Positions 20,563 through 30,982 of a DNA stretch of 41,119 nucleotides are shown here, in pieces. Both the position numbers and the translations under genes were made by a program. Under the pieces are notes generated by a model. That model did no database searches, was not told where the DNA came from, and saw only the letters and a list, made by a program, of their open reading frames with translations. Where the stretch lies: contig KV424129.1 of the NCBI GenBank assembly GCA_001632435.1, positions 1-41,119 on the forward strand, read 5' to 3'. How positions within the stretch are numbered: the stretch's first letter is position 1; every line of letters begins with the position of its first letter. The stretch is from Calocera cornea HHB12733. Taxonomy: Eukaryota > Basidiomycota > Dacrymycetes > Dacrymycetales > Dacrymycetaceae.

Positions 20563-22988
20563 TTAATTCTTGCAGCTCTCGACCATTTCGAACAGCGCTT
20601 CACATCTCTGCTGTTCGCTCTGGCTCACATCCTCCAGCCACATGGCGCTGGTCCCCTCCGTCGAACTCGCGTCCCTCTCCAGGTCCGCTTGGAACTGATG
20701 CTGCAAGACCTGTCTGTTACGTTCTTCCTTATACAGTGGCCACTCAGGGGACCGGTCCAGCTTGTGTGAGTTCGGGCTGCCGGTGCGAACGAAAGATGTG
20801 AAATAAGCCAGCATCTCGTGGAAGAAGTCGCGTTGCTCCGCCGTCAGTTCGTGGAAGACGGTCGTACCGTTGGACCTATAGATCATCAGCACATCTCTAC
20901 CGAGATTCCTAGGACATACTCACCCAGTGCTAGTGCCCTCGAACATCATCCAGTTGTCGGAGCTGTGCCAGACGGCAGCCGGTAGACGAAGGGGCCCAGT
21001 TGGCTGATTCCACCTGTACGCATACACGTCCGGATGGGCTATTCCCCACAGATGCGTCTGTTCAAGATGAGCACCAACTCCTCTGCCACTCTAGTATTAC
21101 TTACCGAGCACCTCAAATTTGCATCTCCAGCGGCATTTCCGACCCGATTGGGTTCACTCTCCGGGTAGAGCCGTTCGTACGTGTCCAGCTCCGCCTCCGT
21201 GATCTCCGGGTATCGCAGCTTGATTGCTTTGCGGAGCGGTTCTTTCGCTCCACCATCATCCGTCGTGTGTCTACCGCATGGTGAGACAGCATGGCTACAG
21301 TAGGAAGATAACTACGTACCCAACCATAAGTGGTACATGGGCAAATTTGCCCTCTTTCATCAGCCGTGTCGGATAGTCCGTGATAAGCTCTCCGTCCAGC
21401 ACCGGCATCCAGCGATTGTAAGCATCCTCCGTCCTTTCACTCCCGATCAGGAACCCGATCTCATCTTAATCAAATGTAAATGACTCACTCCTTCATCATG
21501 TCATCCGCAGCGCGCACGATCGCGCTGATGCTTGCTTGGCGCAGGCATTCGACGCTATCTTCCAGCGAGTCGCGCGCACAGTCTGCCTTCGCGGCGAGAT
21601 TACAGAACGCCTCCTACAATCGAGTACGTCAGACTCCATAACAAGATCAAACGATCCGATTCTACCTCCTTCCTCTCCGGTCTGGGTGTGCCGGTTCTGG
21701 AAACACTCTGTCCAATCACCCCATGGAACAGCTGCTCGCCAGTCGCGTAATCGGCCAGCATCTGGGAGAAGACGCTCCCTCCTCCGGCGCTCTGCCCCAT
21801 GATCGTCACTTGATCTGGGTTACCGCCAAATGCGCTGATGTGCGACTGTACCCAGCGCAGAGCGGCACGCTGATCATGCAAGCCTACGTTGAGATCAATC
21901 GCGTCGGTCGGTGCAGCCAAGAATCCGAAGGCCGTCAGCCGGTAGTACACATGGACGGCTATCGATTGTAAGCGCGTTGTGCTGAGATCAGGCAAGGCAG
22001 AACGCCATCATACCAATAAACTTCGGACAGTCGTTGATCCTACCGTCCGATGAGAATCGCAAAGCATCAAGGGCCAACATGCCGACTTACCATTGATCAA
22101 ATGGCCTGGTGGACCGTTATCAGTGGAATCATCAGGCAGGGGCGGAATCGAGCCTACCAGTTACGTGGATTACCATTACTAGTGAAACCCCTCAGTTGGC
22201 AGACACTGACGATATGATGCTGCTCACAAGTATCCTCCTCCCTGAAGAGCAAGAGCATTAGCCGTCAGAAAACCCTCCCAAACGAGACTCACATGTATAT
22301 AAACCAGCACAGGCAGCGCGTCTCCGCGACGCGCACAGACCGGAGTGTATACGTTGACCTTCCTCCCATCAGCTATTTTCAATCAGAAGCAGAAGGTGTC
22401 AAATTCACTTTCAAACAGTCCTCAGACCCGGCTCCGCCTCGGTCGTCGGGACCTATCACACAATTCCAAGGTTAGCTGGCAATCCCACAGCGGAAAACGA
22501 GGCGAGGTCTCACCGGACCAAGGAGCATAGCCTTGTATACAAAAGTCTGGATAGGTGGTAGCATCAATAACATCAGGAGAGAGCCGACCGGTCGTGTCGA
22601 TAGGAACCGGTTTGCGGAATCGTAGAGACCCTGGTACCGTTTAGGGAACGACTCCGTGACGGGGACGATTCCAATACCAACCTATGGGCGGTTCTGCAAA
22701 GGGGATACCTAGATACGCAACTGTAGTTTTTGTTGTTTGCTTTCCGAGATATTTCGCGTAGCCGACATCAACGATATGCCGACCTGCAAAGAGACCAGTC
22801 GCAGGCAAAAGTCGATAGACAGTGCATGGCGCATAGATGCCGAGGCCGAACAGCGCGAGCCAGACCAAAGTCACTCCAGTTCGGAGGCTCAGCAAGGTGC
22901 GCCAAGACCTCTCTGGACGCTCATATTTAGCGGTCACTCGAGAAGGCGAATTACCTTCGTTTTGGCCTGAGTTGCCCTTGGAGCTCAT
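20563..22988 (-). CDS. Membrane-anchored type B carboxylesterase
   Basis: Fourteen exons join in frame to 586 aa: 22988-22682, 22630-22514, 22452-22409, 22358-22293, 22241-22228, 22178-22158, 22105-22091, 22039-22014, 21958-21666, 21613-21489, 21439-21320, 21270-21105, 21057-20924, 20875-20563. Residues about 38-57 form one membrane helix after a charged N-terminus, suggesting a type II anchor with the catalytic domain outside the cytosol. Family marks: AYLGIPFAEPPIG; SEDCL; the oxyanion loop HGGGYFNGNPRNWPFDQW (178-195); the nucleophile elbow GQSAGGGS with Ser260; and candidate His469 in WHSSDNWMMFEG. The acidic triad member probably lies in the TTDDGGAKE region. It should hydrolyse carboxylic esters, substrate unknown. 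Four exons of 14, 21, 15 and 26 nt encode the oxyanion loop. Confidence 0.9.
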
Positions 22989-23223
22989 GGTGGGAGGAAA
23001 GGAAGGGCCTGATGCATCGCGTAGACCAATCGGATCTGAGTCCGTGGTCTAACGTAACTGACATCTGAATAGGATGCCCACTGCACCGAATTGTAGCATT
23101 TACGATAGTGAAATCCAGGCAGTACATATTCCCTAGCATCATTGCTTATGATGTGATGTTATCAGTGCATTGAACTGCGCTATCATGGAAAATCGGTGCC
23201 CTCAGTTCTGAAATTAAGCTTAA

Positions 23224-25047
23224 CTACGGCATATCAGGCGAGAGATATTCAGTCAAATTGCTTTCGAAAACCCCATTGAATGGACCATCGAGCTCGTTGA
23301 TCCAGTCTATCTGGCGTATCTTCGTCAACGTCTTGAGACGGTCCACGTCCTCGTGCTCCCAACGGTCCCCTCCTTCGAAGGCGCACCAAAACGATTCCAG
23401 TGCTGTATTTTCGTTGGAACAGCGAGCCGTGATCCAAGGAAGTACAATTTCCGGTTTCACCGGTAGTAGAATAGCCAACCGCTTGAGGGACGTCAAGGCT
23501 CCAGCAGATGAAACTGCTGAGAAGAAACTTGCTTCGAGGTCGATTGAGCTAGCTGGGAATGACAGAGAGGGTACACCGAGGAATTCTTGGACGGACCACA
23601 AAGACTGAAATATCGGTTCGAGAATTTCGTACGGAGTGAGCCGCATTGCCACATGTTTGATGCTGGGTGACTGCTGAAAGAACGAAACGAACTCTGTTGT
23701 CATTGCGGTCCATGTGGGTGTTAAGATAATCGCCCATTCAAGTTTCGGGCAGGAAAGGAGGGATAAAACAGACACATCGTCATTCTCGACCATTTCGTCC
23801 CATTCGTAGAACAAACGCTCCAAGTTGGGAAGAACTACCCGTGGTACGGCTGGGTGGACGGAAGAGTGCGGGAGCCAAGAAGTGGCAAGAGCATTGGGAT
23901 TGTCGTCATCGAAGTGGAAGAGAACATGGCGGCACCTGAGGGAGCGAAGTGATGTATGGTGCTCCAGAAACGACCGTAGGTCATCGGGCTGAATTTCACA
24001 CCGATCGAGAACCACACTGTGCAGGGACGTGGACTGCACGGCATAGAGGCATGTGTGATGAAGAGCCAACACCTCTAAATTGATGGCGGAAGAAGACAAG
24101 CATTCGACGATTTGACATGGATGGGGCTCCGAATAGTGTCCCGTGTCTCCTAAGTCGATCAAAACTTCTTTGAGGTTCGGAAGAGTCAATTGTCGAAGCC
24201 GTCGGGACAGCCAACTGCTCTCCGCAGTTCCGCGAGCCGTGTCCACCGTCATAGGTCCCCTCCACTGCAATGTTCTCCATCGCATGAGATGTGCCAAGAG
24301 CAGCTCCGTATAATCAAAAGCACATTGGGGATCGATCTTCACCGATGGTTCATACATCGGGTCATGTGGAGGGTAAATTGACGTTGGCATCAGCTGCGAC
24401 GGAGGCGGCGGCCAATTCCAGGGCATCACCTCCGTGCTGGACCAAGGATCCGTAGGAAATCGTGGATATGCACTCGGAGGATTCGGTCTAGTTCTCGAGG
24501 TCTTTGGGCTCCTTCGGCCATTGAACAGAAGCTCAATGTCGACCGGGAAGTGCCGTCCCAGGAAGAACGCTTGCCGTGTACGATGAAGATGAACTTCGCT
24601 TGCATCGGAGAACTGAATTGAGAGGCTCGACCACAGCGCCGGCGTGGACTCTGCAACCATCCTCCACCGACTACAGACACTCATGGCCACCCATCTAAAG
24701 CTGGTGCGCAGATTGACGGCTTCAACGAGGATCATCCGTAGAACATCATCTGGGAAGTCTTGGATAGGCAAGCGACCGTAGATGAGGCTGTCGACCGCTG
24801 TCGTGGCCTTCCCCAGTGCTTCGGTAAGAAATCTATGTCGATGATCGATCTCTCTTTGTGCTTCCCACAAAGCGTCCGACCGTTCTTTGAGATCTTGATA
24901 TTCACGGTAAACCGCGTCGCGTGCCATCGTCGTGCGTTGCAGCTCGGCCTGGGCAGCACACTTGGCCGTCTCCAGCGTGATTCGCTGGTAGGCCAAGCGC
25001 GGAAGCTGGTCGTCCAGTTGTTGCAACCACTCTTTGGAATGAGGCAT
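23224..25047 (-). CDS. F-box protein 1 with N-terminal coiled coil, intact
   Basis: A single exon of 607 aa starts at a true ATG (25047). Residues 1-85 are a charged coiled coil. The F-box is at about 93-140 (LPIQDFPDDVLRMILVEA, then WVAMSVCSRW and PALWSSL). The rest is an irregular leucine-rich region with repeated patterns such as NLEVLALHH and SLRSLRCRH. F-box proteins recruit targets to SCF (Skp1-Cullin-F-box) ubiquitin ligases through Skp1. This subfamily is expanded in mushroom genomes, and its targets are unknown. It lies directly downstream of a paralog on the same strand (25404), and a broken paralog sits at 10676. Substrate recognition presumably lies in the divergent C-terminal part. 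Confidence 0.85.
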   Translation of the reverse strand: MPHSKEWLQQLDDQLPRLAYQRITLETAKCAAQAELQRTTMARDAVYREYQDLKERSDALWEAQREIDHRHRFLTEALGKATTAVDSLIYGRLPIQDFPDDVLRMILVEAVNLRTSFRWVAMSVCSRWRMVAESTPALWSSLSIQFSDASEVHLHRTRQAFFLGRHFPVDIELLFNGRRSPKTSRTRPNPPSAYPRFPTDPWSSTEVMPWNWPPPPSQLMPTSIYPPHDPMYEPSVKIDPQCAFDYTELLLAHLMRWRTLQWRGPMTVDTARGTAESSWLSRRLRQLTLPNLKEVLIDLGDTGHYSEPHPCQIVECLSSSAINLEVLALHHTCLYAVQSTSLHSVVLDRCEIQPDDLRSFLEHHTSLRSLRCRHVLFHFDDDNPNALATSWLPHSSVHPAVPRVVLPNLERLFYEWDEMVENDDVSVLSLLSCPKLEWAIILTPTWTAMTTEFVSFFQQSPSIKHVAMRLTPYEILEPIFQSLWSVQEFLGVPSLSFPASSIDLEASFFSAVSSAGALTSLKRLAILLPVKPEIVLPWITARCSNENTALESFWCAFEGGDRWEHEDVDRLKTLTKIRQIDWINELDGPFNGVFESNLTEYLSPDMP

Positions 25048-25403
25048 GATAGCAATACGATCCGAAGGTGTAGTGATTGTGACTGTTGTGGTAAGGATAG
25101 TGAGAGCCTGTTACTACGCCTGGAACTCACGGTGCTATGTATAAGCGCCGGAATAACGGAGGCAAAGCTGGTGATGCACAGCATGCCGGATTTGGACCGA
25201 AGCACAAGCCATTGGCTTCTTTGAAGTGCTGGTCGTGTTCATTTACCCTAATTCACGTCTCCCCGTATGAGATGGTACGAATCACCGATTACCTGTTGCA
25301 CCACATGCGGCGAGCTTTCGCTCGCTGGTTCGTCAATTGACGGCTCTATAGTACAGGGTCCGGGGCATTCGAGCCCACTGACCGTACCTCTCTCCGTTTC
25401 TCT
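25048..25403. other. Spacer between tandem F-box genes
   Basis: This is the upstream region of the 23224 gene and the 3' flank of the 25404 gene. No gene is seen. Confidence 0.5.
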
Positions 25404-27191
25404 CTAAAAGTATCGCTTGGGCTTCACATCCGGCCAATAGATGAGCTCCTCATCCCAGCCGTTCTCCTCCTCAATCTCAACACCCAGCTCGCGCAAAGCA
25501 TCTTTCCACTCCTGATTCCCCACATCTTCCACCGTCACGGCGCCAGAGAACGTCAAGAGGTCCTCTGTCTGCGTAGACGATCTTCTGTCCTCAACCCAGG
25601 TCAGCAAGGCGTCTTCCGGCGGAGTACACTGCAGCGCTAGATGCTTAAGGGAAGGTAAAATTCCCGGCGCGGACGCAGCTTCTAGAAAGCTGAGCCCTAT
25701 AGAGCCACCGTATGACTCTGGCCCTGGATTGATCAATCCCAAGAATCTGCGAACAGACGGCAGGCCTTGGAATATTGGCTCCAGGGAAGGGGAGGTCCTG
25801 AGGCTCAATGCGAGCTCTGCGAGCTGAGTGCTCCGGAGGAAGAAGCCGAGCACCTCCGATAGCAGAACTTCCCAGGCTTCGGACCACCTGAGGACAGCAC
25901 GGACCAGATTTGGACAGGAGAGGCGGGAGAAGAACAGCATCTCGTTAACGTTGCTACTGTTCCAGTTGTAGACGAATTCTTCGAGGGAGGGGAGCCTGAT
26001 GATACGGTGTGACTTGGATGACTCAGAAAGGCTTTCGTCATCCGAGTCGGGGTTGCGGGCTCTGCGGAAGAAGTGGCAGCACCAGATTCTCAGTGAGAGA
26101 AGCGAGTGCTGATCGGCCAGAGCGGACAAAAGCTGATCGAAGGCTATTTCGCAGGACACTAGATGCAGGCTTTGAAGCGCTGTCGTCCGGATTGGTTTCC
26201 AGCGGGCAAAGCGCAGATCGATATAGGTCAGGTTTTGCGCAGCGTAGCACACTGCGCCTACGGCTTTGGGATGATGGTTTCCGCGATATCGCTCTCCTAA
26301 GTCTACTTCAAGACGCTTCAGGTTGCTCAGGTCGACGGTTCGCATTTGCCGGAAGATCCAGCTCGCTTCCCACGTCCACATTTCTGGATCGCGTGGGGAT
26401 GAATAACCGGGGCCGGGATTGTGGACGTACCACAGCAGCTCGTGGCATCGCGGTAGATGAGGGACGACCGCGTTGACGTAGTCGAATGCGAACTCGTAGT
26501 TTGGCTTGTCATCAATAGGATAACCGTTTGTACCCCACGTCATCCAATTAGGCGGGGCCGCGGGGGTCTGAGTTGGCGTACCCCATGCGTTATCGGCGGG
26601 CGGCCAACCGTCATTCCATCCGTCATGAGCACGGGAAGGCCGTGGTCCAAAAAGGAACTCCATCCTGATCGCGCTTTGTCCTCCAAAAGTCAGAGCACGG
26701 CGTGCAACGTCCAAGAGACCTTCGTCGTGATCTGCGAATCTAATCCTGATATCAGACCAGAGTGACGGGGTCGTCTCGGCCACCGCACGCCAGTGGCGGC
26801 ACACACCCATAGCCGTCCATCGAAACTTGGGTCTCGAACGCGTGGCTTGCATGATAATGAGGCGTAGTATGTCGTCGGGGAACTTCTCTATTGACAGCCG
26901 GCTCCAGTCAAGTTCGCGCAGCCGTTCAGTGGTATCATCGATCGACTCCATCTGGCGCTGGCATTGCTTGGCGATGGCGACCATGATCTCAGACCGATCG
27001 TTGTTCGTTTTCAGAAGGTCGGAAAGCTGCAGCTGCAGTCGGTCAATCTCGTTCTGGTCGGATACCCGCTGGCGATCGAGCGCGTCATGTGCCTTCCAGG
27101 CGAGGACGTTGGCGCACTCAAGCGCCACGAGGGAACGCTGAAGGCGGATCCGCTCGTCGTCCAGATGTTGATGATCAGTTTGCCGAGACAT
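25404..27191 (-). CDS. F-box protein 2 with N-terminal coiled coil, intact
   Basis: A single exon of 595 aa from the ATG at 27191. The open frame extends upstream to 27431, but I chose this ATG because the paralog at 23224 also starts just before the coiled coil and the upstream residues are low-complexity. Residues about 10-95 form a coiled coil. The F-box is at about 99-146 (LSIEKFPDDILRLIIMQAT, then WTAMGVCRHWR and PSLWSD). A Trp/Pro-rich linker and an LRR-like region follow (NLTYIDLRFARW, ALQSLHLVSC), ending in ELIYWPDVKPKRYF. Expected role: substrate receptor of an SCF ubiquitin ligase. It is divergently arranged with the F-box gene at 27542, with about 350 nt between starts. Confidence 0.85.
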   Translation of the reverse strand: MSRQTDHQHLDDERIRLQRSLVALECANVLAWKAHDALDRQRVSDQNEIDRLQLQLSDLLKTNNDRSEIMVAIAKQCQRQMESIDDTTERLRELDWSRLSIEKFPDDILRLIIMQATRSRPKFRWTAMGVCRHWRAVAETTPSLWSDIRIRFADHDEGLLDVARRALTFGGQSAIRMEFLFGPRPSRAHDGWNDGWPPADNAWGTPTQTPAAPPNWMTWGTNGYPIDDKPNYEFAFDYVNAVVPHLPRCHELLWYVHNPGPGYSSPRDPEMWTWEASWIFRQMRTVDLSNLKRLEVDLGERYRGNHHPKAVGAVCYAAQNLTYIDLRFARWKPIRTTALQSLHLVSCEIAFDQLLSALADQHSLLSLRIWCCHFFRRARNPDSDDESLSESSKSHRIIRLPSLEEFVYNWNSSNVNEMLFFSRLSCPNLVRAVLRWSEAWEVLLSEVLGFFLRSTQLAELALSLRTSPSLEPIFQGLPSVRRFLGLINPGPESYGGSIGLSFLEAASAPGILPSLKHLALQCTPPEDALLTWVEDRRSSTQTEDLLTFSGAVTVEDVGNQEWKDALRELGVEIEEENGWDEELIYWPDVKPKRYF

Positions 27192-27541
27192 ACTGTGTTG
27201 TTGTTGAAGAATGGGGGTTGATGGGGACCGATTCTGACGCGGAGCAACGCCACGCAAATAGAGCGGACAACAGGGTGACACAGGGGAGTTGAGCGAGTCA
27301 CAAAGCCCGGTGAGCGGTGTTTTCATGTGCTGATGGCCTGGTGGTGGCGGGGAGTGGCTGTGCATTGTGCCCCTGCGCTGTTCCTGTCGACCCGGTCCGT
27401 CGCGCAGTCCCTTTCCCGCTATTCCCGACAAAAGCGCTCATCCCTCATCACCCTCCCTCTCCTCTCTCCTCCCCTCTCCTCTCCACCCTCTTGACTCCTA
27501 TAACAGCATCATACCTGCTTGTAGGATAGACAGCGCCAACA
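27192..27541. promoter_or_regulatory. Shared upstream region of two divergent F-box genes
   Basis: The two ATGs (27191 minus, 27542 plus) are 350 nt apart, so both promoters must lie here. A long CT-rich stretch (27440-27490) precedes the plus-strand gene, as is common in fungal promoters. No TATAAA was found. Confidence 0.4.
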
Positions 27542-29264
27542 ATGACGACCCCGCACCGGGCGCTGCAGATCCCCGACGTGCTCGAGATAATCATCGACCA
27601 TCTGAACACCGCCGATCTCGCAAGCCTCGGCCGCACATGCTCCGCCCTGAACGGGCACGCTACACGCAGGCTCTGGAGGCACGGTACGACCCGGTCCTTC
27701 AAGGCGCTTACGGGTCTGTGGATTCAGGACTATGACAGCTCGGTGCGCCCGCTTCTTGCAGATCTGAAAGAGGGGAGATGCTGACTGTACGGATCTGCAG
27801 GAACTGCCGAACCACCTGACACTAGCGAAGAACTGGCGGCGCTTCCAGCACTACGGGAAGCACATCCATACCCTCGACCTCATGAGCCCTCCGGTCCCAA
27901 AGCGTGAGGAAAGCGACAAAGAAGAGTGCGAAGTAGGTGACCTGCTAGCCGCGCTCGCCGTCTTCGGCCGACAGGCTCCGCTCCTCCCGCATCTCCGGCG
28001 GCTGTCCTTCTACGCCAAAGAGCCGCACGACCTTGCCGGTGCGCTTCTATTCCTCGGCCCGGAGCTTGACCACCTCGAGCTCGTCGCCACCCCGCCCGAC
28101 GAGGAGAACACCGAGAAGGACTGGGCGATCCCGATCGGCTGCCTGCTCGAGCTGGTCCCCGAGCGCGCGCCGCGCCTAGCCGAGCTCGGGATTGGCATCA
28201 AGCTCTCCACACGGCATCTCGAGGCAGTCGGGGATCTCGTGCAGGCAATCCAGCTCACCGCGCTCGGCGCGGAGACGATCGTGCTCGACCAGACCGTTTT
28301 TCGCCACATCGCACTCTCCAAGACACTCAAGGCACTCCAGATCGGCACACTCACCTTCGACAAACTCGGGAGCGACTATCTGGTCGACGACCCAGATCTG
28401 AAGATTGACTTCTCGCTCGTCACGTCCTGGTGCTTCCCCGCGCTCAAGATCCTCCATATGCACGAATCGATCAAGGTCATCGGGGAGCTACTGGACGTGC
28501 TTCGTACCGACTTGGATGAGCTATGTCTGCGGTTCTATCCTGCAGACCGATTCAGCGATTACCAACTATCGAACATCGCCAACACAGTGCGGGATTACCA
28601 CAAGAACGTCAGTAAGCTAGAACTCTGTTTCCGAGAACGCGACAAGCAAACACCCCTACACTGGTCCACTTTTGCTCCGCTCCTCCAATGCAAACACATC
28701 ATGCATTTCACCTTCAACTACTTCTCCTCATCCTCCCTCATCCTCGCTGACCACGACATGCTCGATATTTCCCTCGCGTGGCCCAATCTCCGCACGCTCG
28801 AAATCGATTGGCTACGACGACACGGCGCCGCCTTTGGCCTACAGCGGGAAGAAGACTTTACGCTCGCCGCGCTTTCACACCTTGCCGCCAATTGCCCCCA
28901 TCTCCGCTTACTAATACTAGAAAGCTTCGACTGCTTTAACGTCCCTCCCCCACCTCCCGACCTCCCACCCCGGCAGCACGCATTCGAGCTGCGTATCGGG
29001 CGGACAACCAACAACCTCGACCGGGCGAAGGTGCTTGCCACCTGGCTCATCTCGATCTGGCCCAAGCTCGTCGTCATCCCCCTGGATAGATGGAGCGAGG
29101 AGCAGCAGCTGTTTTGGGGGAAGGTGGGGGAGATGGCGGAGGTCGTGAGAGTCATGAAGATTATGCAGGCGGAGCGGGACGAGGGGAAGGAGGTCGCACT
29201 CGTGAAGACGGAGACGGCGGAGGAGTGGTATGACAAATATGCGACGGTGGGGATGCGGGTATAG
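27542..29264 (+). CDS. F-box protein of a second subfamily
   Basis: Exons 27542-27742 and 27801-29264 encode 554 aa. The intron has GTGCGC, a CTGAC branch site and CAG. The F-box is at the very N-terminus (about 5-50: ALQIPDVLEIIIDHLNTADL, then GRTCSALNGHATRRLW), without the coiled coil of the neighbouring F-box genes. The remaining 500 residues carry leucine-rich segments (LRRLSFYAKEPHD, LRTLEIDWLRRHG, LRLLILESFDC) and end in an acidic helix. Such proteins act as SCF receptors in many families, and no specific target can be inferred. Codon use is strongly GC-rich, like the SH3, HIT and AKR genes. The 3' end converges on the orphan gene at 29450. Confidence 0.85.
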
Positions 29265-29449
29265 GGTGCACTGGCGGGCTGAGGGTGGTGTTATCAGTGC
29301 GCACTGTCCTTGATCTCAGCTTGCACACGCTCATGCGTTGCTGTAGGTCGTGTATTCCCTCGTGACATTTGTACACATACGCAATGTTTGATTTATATCA
29401 ACTGTTACCAAATATCTTCTCGCGGTCATGAGCGTTCAACAAGGCTATC

Positions 29450-29998
29450 TCAGTGGAAGTTCGACCCCAAGATGCGGTTGAGCGTAAGCCTCGCCGTCTC
29501 GATGCGAGCGAGCTGAGCGACCGCGGTCGGCCCATTGGGGATATCCAATCTCGTCCCCGCACCGTCTCCCTGGCCCGGGCCCCAATAGATGTTCTCCTTG
29601 ATATCGCAGATCGCCTCGATGGCCCACTCGATCGCGCCATCGTAGTAGAACCTGTTCTGGCGCACGTTCGCCCAGCCCCAGTCCTGCGGGATGTTGAGCG
29701 CCGTGAACCACTGTTGGAGCTCGGCGATGATCTCGGTGCGCGTCCTGTTGGCCAGATGGTCCGTAACGTACTCGAAGATCCAGCGGTAGGGCACGTAATG
29801 GCGGTAGAGCGAGTTCCGCGTGCCCGCTGGCGCAGTGTCGCCCGGTCCGTTGGGTGGGCTGCCCCGCACCCAAGCTTGGATGGCCCGCATGTCGAAGGTC
29901 GAGTCGCGAGAGAACTTCCAGTTGAGGATGCGGTCTTGCAGCCAGATCGGGCTCGCGCCTGCACCGTTCATGTCTGTTGCACTATATCCGACAATCAT
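29450..29998 (-). CDS. Orphan 182-aa Trp-rich protein
   Basis: A single exon runs from ATG 29998 to the stop at 29450. The composition is protein-like and unusually rich in Trp and Tyr (PIWLQDRILNWKF, YRHYVPYRWIFEYV, IYWGPGQGDG). There is no signal peptide or membrane helix, and the predicted character is mixed alpha. I do not recognise a family. It is single-exon and short, which in fungi often marks lineage-specific genes. It converges on the F-box gene at 27542. The antisense frame (29453-30016 plus) is open too, but it is Arg/Pro-rich and looks like a shadow. Confidence 0.6.
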   Translation of the reverse strand: MIVGYSATDMNGAGASPIWLQDRILNWKFSRDSTFDMRAIQAWVRGSPPNGPGDTAPAGTRNSLYRHYVPYRWIFEYVTDHLANRTRTEIIAELQQWFTALNIPQDWGWANVRQNRFYYDGAIEWAIEAICDIKENIYWGPGQGDGAGTRLDIPNGPTAVAQLARIETARLTLNRILGSNFH

Positions 29999-30982
29999 GG
30001 TGTTGGGTTACTGTAAAGCAGCATCAGTCTTGATTTCACATTGGGCTTGAAGCGACGTGCCTGTAAGAGGGTGTAGCACAAGTGGGTCTGACAGACCATT
30101 TCTCGCCCCAAGCTGCAGCTTTATGTATCTCCCGAGGGTCATCACATTCGAGATTCAGAGGGACGTCATGTCAAACGGCCGCTGAGGCTCGGGGCTTTGC
30201 TCCATGATCTCCGAGAGCCAGAACTTGCGAAGCGTACCTAGACTTGGCATCTGTTTAGATGTGATTAGGCCGAAATACGGGTAGCGAGGCGTCCCAAGAG
30301 GACAGTCACTCAATTTGCAAGCGAGCCACACGGGAACTTCCGCACAGCCCTTGCTGTTGTAGAAACCGGTAAAAAAACGCCGGGTCATGTGCACGCTAAG
30401 GGATCTAGAAGCTCAGTGGGAGTTCCCCCGATTCTGATGCCTTCTTTCCTTTTGCGTCAGGATGCTAGTCCAGAGGTTGGAAGCCCGCGACTGAGAGAGC
30501 CCATAAGGACAACCTCCAAGCTTGGATATATGTGTCCCCATGTCGCTTCGAAGCAATACAAGAACAAATGAGAGGGTAAAAGGCGGTGCTGTGTCGGCTA
30601 TACTTGACACGAGTTCTTGCTCCAATTCCCTTGGTGACGACCTGCCACATTTGCTCTTGTCGCTCTCTGCCAATCTTCAACTGCGGTCCTAAAGGCTTCG
30701 TGAACGCTGCTTCCTCGCTTCCTCCCAAGTATGTACAGCTCCTCAAATGCTTATGATTTGCTTGTGAGAAGTGGGGACCTTGCGCACGGTCTCCCAAGAC
30801 GCCAAAAAAGGGAAGGGTAGGAACTTCTTCAAGGGTCGCTTGCGCCCGCGTTGCCAGCTCATCAACTCGATGTCTCCGCCAGTGACAGCCGATGCTCTGG
30901 ATACCGATCATATCTCGCTACCACCTCTGACAGAACTCTGAAGCTCGCACAGCTCGTCCTTCATATATTTATAAACGAGAGC
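29999..30982. other. Large intergenic region, no gene seen
   Basis: Nearly 1 kb between the orphan gene and NLR2. A minus-strand frame (30465-30911) lacks a convincing start and composition. Base composition is lower in GC than in the flanking genes, so a decayed element is possible, but I see no repeats or domain remnants that prove it. Confidence 0.4.
30964..30974 (+). promoter_or_regulatory. AT-rich TATA-like element next to the NLR2 start
   Basis: TATATTTATAAA-like sequence ends only about 9 nt before the ATG at 30983. If it worked as a TATA box, transcription would start downstream of this ATG, so either it is not a TATA box or the start of NLR2 lies elsewhere. Confidence 0.3.

Noticed and set aside
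29453..30016. 187-aa plus-strand frame
   Set aside because: Antisense of the Trp-rich orphan; Arg/Pro/Val-rich composition typical of a shadow.
30465..30911. 148-aa minus-strand frame upstream of NLR2
   Set aside because: No convincing start context, no conserved motif and shadow-like composition.
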